Origin: Gnetum montanum
Lineage: Eukaryota; Streptophyta; Gnetopsida; Gnetales; Gnetaceae
Assembly: GCA_015680685.1 (NCBI GenBank)
Contig: MNCI01020980.1
Span: 474,995 to 538,994 of the forward strand
Length of the DNA: 64,000 nucleotides
Direction of reading: 5' to 3'
The notes under the pieces were generated by a model. It saw nothing but the letters and a program-made list of their open reading frames with translations, was not told where the DNA came from and made no database searches. Positions 59,091 to 64,000 of this stretch are shown in pieces (the first letter of the stretch is position 1; every line of letters starts with the position of its first letter). The position numbers and the translations under genes are program-made.

Positions 59091-60403
59091 TAATGATGGA
59101 AAATGTCGATCGCTAGAAACACCGAACGAGAATCCGTGTACACAGTTCTAACCCCGGATCTGTGCAAGGGCTGTGCTGAAGAAGACGAATCTGAGGTGCC
59201 TTGAACGGTCTTGTCGATCAGACAGGGACTTATTTGATCAGTAAAACTTTCGTAATAATTGGATGACAAAAGGGGGATCCCAATGAGGGGATATAATGTC
59301 GTTAATCCCGAAAGTAATTGAAAACGATGTAAAAGATTTAACGTGATTACAAAATCTGTATAAATAGGACGCAAGAAATCGGATTTATAGAGAGTGCAAT
59401 CCCAAGATTTAGGATTTAACTTATGAACAAAATATATTGGATACAATGATCACAGGTAGACTTCGATTTGGACGAAGTACATGCCAGCAGCAAGAAAGTT
59501 ATTTAAAGATGAAACAAGCAAAGGTCAATCTACCTTGTTCTAGCCAATCTGGGCACAAGGAAGTCACACCTGAGGCAGAATCTTTGTTAACCGACTGTTC
59601 TTGATCAATGATTCTTGCCAATCCCCTCCAATGTTCTCACGATCACTGATCTTCTTTTGCTCTGTTGTCAATCTTGAAAATTTATTTTGCCCCCCTTTGA
59701 TATTTGTGAACTGGAACATTTATAAGGCTAGGGTTAGGAGAAAAACGTGGTTTGGATGATGCGTGTCCTGAACTTATAAGATGCCCTTGACTTAATGTGT
59801 TTGTGTATGAAACTTGTAGCGCCATGCTGCATTACGCTTCAAAGCGTAACACGTTGTAAACAACTCTCATTGGGGTTTTGTCGTTGCTTACATTACGCTA
59901 CGTCGCGTTGGATTACGATGCATAGCGTAGTTCGGCGTAAAGTAGCAAACCTACAAAAAATTGGAGTGCTATTGCCGTGCTTCTTTTGTTCTTGATCAGT
60001 CGTTTCGGGGTTTATTATGCTACACTGCGTAATGTAGTGTAACAAGCCCCTTGACAAAAAAAAAAAAAAAACCTGTTGAACTGCGTGGTACGCTGCGGAT
60101 TGTTGTTTAAACCTTTAAGATTTTGCTCATCTTTGTTGCTGTGATAGAACTGCCTTTTGGTCATTATGCTGCGTTAAGTTGTGTTACTCTATGTTGTGTA
60201 ATGCAACGTAATGTGCCAAAAGTTAAGATTTCATAGAAAACTTGTAAAGCTTTGAAGGCCTACCATCGTGCATCCCTTGTTTTGTTCTGTCCTTTGGAGT
60301 TTATTTGCATGCACTGTGGTGAGCTGCGACTTGTCGCCAATCCTTGCCCAAATCGCAAGGCTTTGCTGAACCATTGAGGTCTTGACATTTTCATAGTGTT
60401 TCA
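59091..60403 (-). repeat. 5' LTR of element C
   Basis: It matches the 3' LTR at 43297-44681 and lacks its terminal bases at the PBS side plus short internal segments (near 60127 and 60322). TATAAATG at 59717-59724 is the TATA region. Confidence 0.93.
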
Positions 60404-60408
60404 ACAAG
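60404..60408. repeat. Target-site duplication ACAAG, right copy (element C)
   Basis: Identical to 43292-43296. Confidence 0.9.
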
Positions 60409-60793
60409 GAAGATGCTTTCAAAACTGTACCCTAAAAATTTATAACGGACCGATAGCTGAAGCCCCAAACCTCACTTTGAAACAATATCAACTTTCAATA
60501 AATATTAACGAGTCAAAAACTGTAAAAATAATGTTGAGCATGCTTAATAACCATCAATAAACAATAAACAAAACACTAATGGCATCATCTGTCAACTTCT
60601 GGTCAGCTTGCTTTAAATTCCAAGTCATGAAATTGCCATTTGTGTTACTGCCGTCATCTCATAGGAGGCAAAAAAAACAAGTCATATGATGAAAAAGATC
60701 AGTGTAAGTTCTTGATTTTCACGTTTCCTTATCATTGAATTAAGCCGTCTTCGTAAGCCCTATGATAACTCTTCATTATTTAAATGTTATTAG
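60409..60793. other. DNA upstream of the kinase fragment, probably intron or 5' region
   Basis: No exon is recognised. It ends in TTATTAG, a usable splice acceptor for the first visible kinase exon. Confidence 0.4.
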
Positions 60794-63135
60794 GGATTTA
60801 TAAACCAATTGAGTCTCGGCGTTGGAAGGTAAACCATTTATTCATAGAATTCCACAACCTAGTGCTGCTTATGTGTTCACATTGAGGGAATTGCAAGAAG
60901 CCACAGGCAACTTCCACGATGATAACCTCATTGGAAAAGGAGGATTTGGTCGACTGTATCGGGGAATTCTAAAATGTGGAAAGGTATGCACTGATTGCAG
61001 CATTTTATTATAACTAAGACTATTCTAAGTCAAAATTATTATCTAATGCAATTCATCACCATCATCATCCTAGAGTCTCCAATAAAAGATCTTTTTTACG
61101 GTCTCTATCAAAAGCTAAAGCTTCATCTATTTCCATATTATTATATGAATTTATGAATAATTAATTTCAAATTGTTATATATATATTCATTTTAAGAAGT
61201 TTTTGCAAATATAGATGGGTGTCCCGTGGCCTGAAACTTATAATTTCATAAACAGCATCTTCACTCTCCTCACGAACAGCATCTTCTTTTATATGGATTG
61301 GCTTTTTGTATACTTCAGCCAATAAATTTTCAAGTTTTAATCTGTTAGCTGACCCTGAAGTGAACCATTTTATGCAGGCTGCTGCTATCAAACAAATGGA
61401 TCCTCTATCATTAAGAGGTGCACAGGGAGAGAAGGAATTCAGAGTAGAAGTGAATCTTTTGAGCAGGCTTAACCATGCAAACTTGGTCCGATTGATTGGT
61501 CACTGAGCGGATAGAAACCAACGGTTGCTTGTTTATGAGTACATGAAAAATAGGAATTTACATGGGAAGCAACAGCAAACCCACTTGGTAAAACATTTCA
61601 TGTTTTCAGGGTTTTGATCAATTTTCGGAAACCACTGAGCCTCGGCGTGATAACCCTTTTTTAGCAGTTTTCAAATTACTTACCGTCCAAATCTTGAACA
61701 GGTATTCTTAGAATGAGTATGGATTGGCAGTTACGACTTACGACTGAAAATTGCATTAGGGGCAGCTAAAGGCCTTGCTTATTTGCATTGTGGTCCAACA
61801 ACAAATACTCCCATCATTCACAGAGATTTCAAATCTACCAACATTCTTCTTGATTCTAATTTTGAACCTAGCGTAGGTTTAAGATTTTTCTTTTAAATCA
61901 TGAATTCAATATCATAATGGCCTATGCTATATATTATACTAACCATATTTCTTTTAGGATCAGTTGATTNATGTTTTCGGTGCTCGGGATTGCGTTGAAT
62001 CTTGCCAGTTTAACGTCTTAGCGGACGTCTGTGGTGGTANACGGTAAGTACTTAGATTTATCAGACAATGTCAGTTCTATCTTCACATTAGTTGAATAGT
62101 GGGTCGATACTAATGCAATTTAATGAGTTCTACTCTGTTTTCTAAAGCTACATGTGATTTATGTCTTATGATTTGTTGCATATTAATGGGCAGAGAGGGA
62201 AGCTAACGCTTCAAAGCGGTGTTTACGCATTTGGTGTTGTACTGCTTGAACTATTAACTGGACGTAGGCCTGTTGACTTGGGCCAGTGTTTGCCACAACA
62301 AAACATTGTTTCTCAAGTACAGTAAATGTCCATTCTTGGAAATACTCTATCCATGAATTCCTTGGAATGTTCATTATTTTTACAGTAGTTAAGACTTCTT
62401 ATATAGACAGGTGTAGTATAGGGTAAAGTGCTCGATTCTTAGGTAGGTTTTTGCTTATCTGTTGCCCTGGGTGATGACCCTTTCACAAGATCATTTAGTA
62501 TCAAGGTATGGTTGAGGTGTACTATCAACAAAAAATTTGGACACTTGATACCCCTGAGCCCCCTGAGCCCCCTGAGCATAAGAGGGTACTTGTACATGTC
62601 TGCATGAATCATCAAAGAAATGCATGTATGCCTACACTTTATTCCTAGTACAGCAGTAGATAACTCGATCTGAACCAGTATAAAACCAATTCTACTTTGC
62701 CATGCAGAGTGGCTACTTAGAACGTTGCTTGTTCTATGGTGTTTCTTTTACTGGGTTTGCTATCAATGGTACTGCCATTCCTCTCTGCTGGTCTCCCTAG
62801 GCTGTAATTGTCCTCTGTTATTTTTGTATGTTGGATTTGTCTAGCAGTGCAAATGTGGATGCAAATGGCAAATGCTAAATAATGTATCATTAATAGCTGC
62901 TTGTTATCATTTAGATTATCAAGGTGAGGTAAATTTTTGTTCTTCATTGTGATACAAAATTTTACAGGTGAGATCCAAGTTAAAAGACAAGAAAAAGCTG
63001 AGGAAAATTATAGACCCTGAAGTGAATAAAGACTCCTACTGGATGAAGTCAGTATGCATGCTAGCAAATCTGGCTTATAGATGTGTCAGAAAGGAAGCCA
63101 ACCAGAGACCTTCCATTGCTGAATGTGTCAAATAA
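60794..63135 (+). pseudogene. PBL28-like receptor-like cytoplasmic kinase gene, broken
   Basis: Such kinases relay signals from receptor kinases at the plasma membrane. Exons by splice sites: 60794-60983 (VFTLRELQEATGNF, LIGKGGFGRLYRG: glycine loop), 61378-61587 (AAIKQMD with the ATP-binding Lys, EKEFRVEVNLLSRLNHANLV), about 61702-61880 ([29 protein letters not shown]: catalytic loop), about 61960-62042 (activation loop, mostly replaced), 62194-62316 ([21 protein letters not shown]) and 62969-63135 (KLRKIIDPEVNKDSYWM, RPSIAECVK). Defects: TGA at 61504-61506, a 7-base tandem duplication near 61735 that shifts the frame, SDVY changed to SGVY, a foreign N-flanked piece instead of the DFG segment, and TAA at 63133. 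The N-terminal exons are not visible. Alternatively some defects are assembly errors. Confidence 0.8.
61970..62040. other. N-flanked foreign piece inside the kinase gene
   Basis: Between the Ns lie 69 bases containing GCCAGTTTAACGTCTTAGCGGACG, the hairpin unit of the retroelements. It begins right where the DFG motif should continue (GATCAGTTGATT). Probably a wrongly placed read in a gap rather than a true insertion. Confidence 0.6.
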
Positions 63136-63259
63136 CTTGAACATATCTGTGTAATAAACAAGAAAGTGGTCAATTCTGAAGTCATTTCTCTTTGCTATCA
63201 TTTTTAAAAGCTCTGGCTACAGTAGCAATAAGCATGTCATAGGAATCTCTGGAGAAGAA
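63136..63259. other. 3' flank of the kinase fragment
   Basis: An in-frame continuation of about 20 codons after the TAA (LEHICVINKK) suggests the gene once ended near 63205. No other feature. Confidence 0.4.
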
Positions 63260-63596
63260 CATGCTCAACTGAAGCTGTGAAGGATTGTTTTGTCATAAAA
63301 TTTTTCTTTCCATCAACATGGTTCAGTCAGACATCTTATCATACTGTTCTTACGGTGGTGTNCTGTACAAAGTGTCCGGCGTGTGAACGCTGAAAATTTT
63401 TCTAAGTGTCCAGCGTGTGAACACTGAATTTTTCTAAGTGTCCGGCGTGTGAACACAGAAATTTTTCTAAGTGTCCGGCGTGTGAACACTGAANCATGCT
63501 CAACTGAAGCTGTGAAGGATTGTTTTGTCATAAAATTTTTCTTTCCATCAACATGGTTCAGTCAGACATCTTATCATACTGTTCTTACGGTGGTGT
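63260..63596. other. Exact 102-bp repeat around an N-flanked insert (assembly artefact)
   Basis: Bases 63260-63361 recur at 63495-63596 with offset 235. Between them, bounded by N at 63362 and 63494, lies an unrelated tandem repeat. Confidence 0.8.
63369..63493. repeat. Four copies of a 34-bp tandem repeat between two Ns
   Basis: Units read AAGTGTCCGGCGTGTGAAC followed by ACTGAAATTTTTCT, with single-base variants. It is found nowhere else in the window. Confidence 0.7.
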
Positions 63597-64000
63597 CAAT
63601 GCATCCCTATTGTTGACACCATGAAAGCAAGAACTGTTTGCTGTAGAACAGTCATGTAAAAATTATGATTTTGTTATATATATACATGCTTGGAAGAGTT
63701 TAGGCTTTTGCTCACTCACCAATCCTCCTAAAACCCCCTCTTAGTAGGATGAGCATTGAGCCTATGAGTGATGATCTTTTTTTATATGCTTGTGTATGTG
63801 CAATTAGTTTGTATTTGAGAATCTACCAAATCTGCTATGGTTGGAATGCTAAATATTTAACTGAATACAAGGGTTTTCATTATCAAATGACTGTTTATTC
63901 CCATGCCTAGACTTTGATGTCAAGCTGGATCCTTCAACATTGGGCCAGCCTTTCAAGGGTCTTCATGACTAGTTAAGCTAAAGTAAGCAGCGGTTAATAA
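63597..64000. other. Right end of window without recognised feature
   Basis: AT-rich intergenic DNA with a TATATATATA stretch near 63675. No coding or RNA gene signal seen. Confidence 0.4.

Larger units (their letters stand above)
43297..60403 (-). mobile_element. Element C: complete 17.1-kb Tat-type Ty3/gypsy element with internal antisense gene
   Basis: Same layout as element B on the minus strand: 5' LTR (60403-59091), truncated PBS, gag-pro (58844-55210), hairpin spacer, antisense gene (50300-54687 +), spacer, pol (about 49790-46303), hairpin spacer, 3' region, PPT, 3' LTR (44681-43297). ACAAG target copies flank it. The LTRs appear more alike than those of B, suggesting a younger insertion, but pol and gag already have stops. 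The LTR subfamily is that of element A. Confidence 0.93.

Overview
The window is retrotransposon-dominated nuclear DNA of a land plant with a large, repeat-rich genome. A gymnosperm-like genome is plausible, but nothing here proves it. Evidence for a plant: Ty3/gypsy elements of the Tat type (a second, archaeal-type RNase H follows the normal RT-RNase H), a plant L1-type LINE with a DUF4283-like ORF1, a PBL28-like receptor-like cytoplasmic kinase and a fibrillarin gene remnant. No intact host gene, tRNA, rRNA or CRISPR array was seen.

Layout. Element A (1-7217, +) shows only its pol half and 3' LTR. It sits inside element D (7218-15132, -), of which gag-pro, leader, PBS and 5' LTR are visible. 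D in turn interrupts the RT of an older gypsy copy E (15133-15790, -). After an LTR/promoter-like stretch (about 16080-16500) an L1-type LINE begins at about 16740 (+) and is split by element B (17611-36587, -; 19.0 kb; both LTRs; TSD GAGTG). The LINE resumes at 36593 and ends in an A tract at 41718. Then come a fibrillarin pseudogene fragment (42403-42743, -), element C (43297-60403, -; 17.1 kb; both LTRs; TSD ACAAG) and a broken kinase gene (60794-63135, +).

A, B, C and D are relatives. Their LTRs start TGAAACACC and end TACA, the PPT is AAAGAGGG(A/G)CCA, and the PBS (seen in B, C and D) is based on TGG(T/C)(G/A)CTAGAAGGAGG(A/G)CC. A and C form one LTR subfamily (GCTACGC-type palindromes); B and D form another (about 180-bp U3 repeats with CAGCGTGAC cores).

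Main result. In both complete elements (B and C) gag-pro and pol are not adjacent. Between them, on the opposite strand, lies an eight-exon gene of roughly 1,000 codons (B 24905-29950; C 50300-54687). The two copies are diverged and carry stops, but they align along their whole length in protein sequence, and all seven donor sites keep the same phase (2,2,1,1,1,1,0). The gene is tail-to-tail with gag-pro and head-to-head with pol. Spacers at these junctions and after pol carry arrays of a short hairpin minisatellite, GTC-N5-7-GAC-N-TTAAACTAGCA in element-sense orientation. The PPT lies beside a stem-loop with paired base changes between elements.

All coding regions seen are decayed. Single N bases at 11335, 44836, 45083, 61970, 62040, 63362 and 63494 mark assembly joins; three pairs of flanks are repeated exactly or almost exactly and one inserted piece looks foreign.
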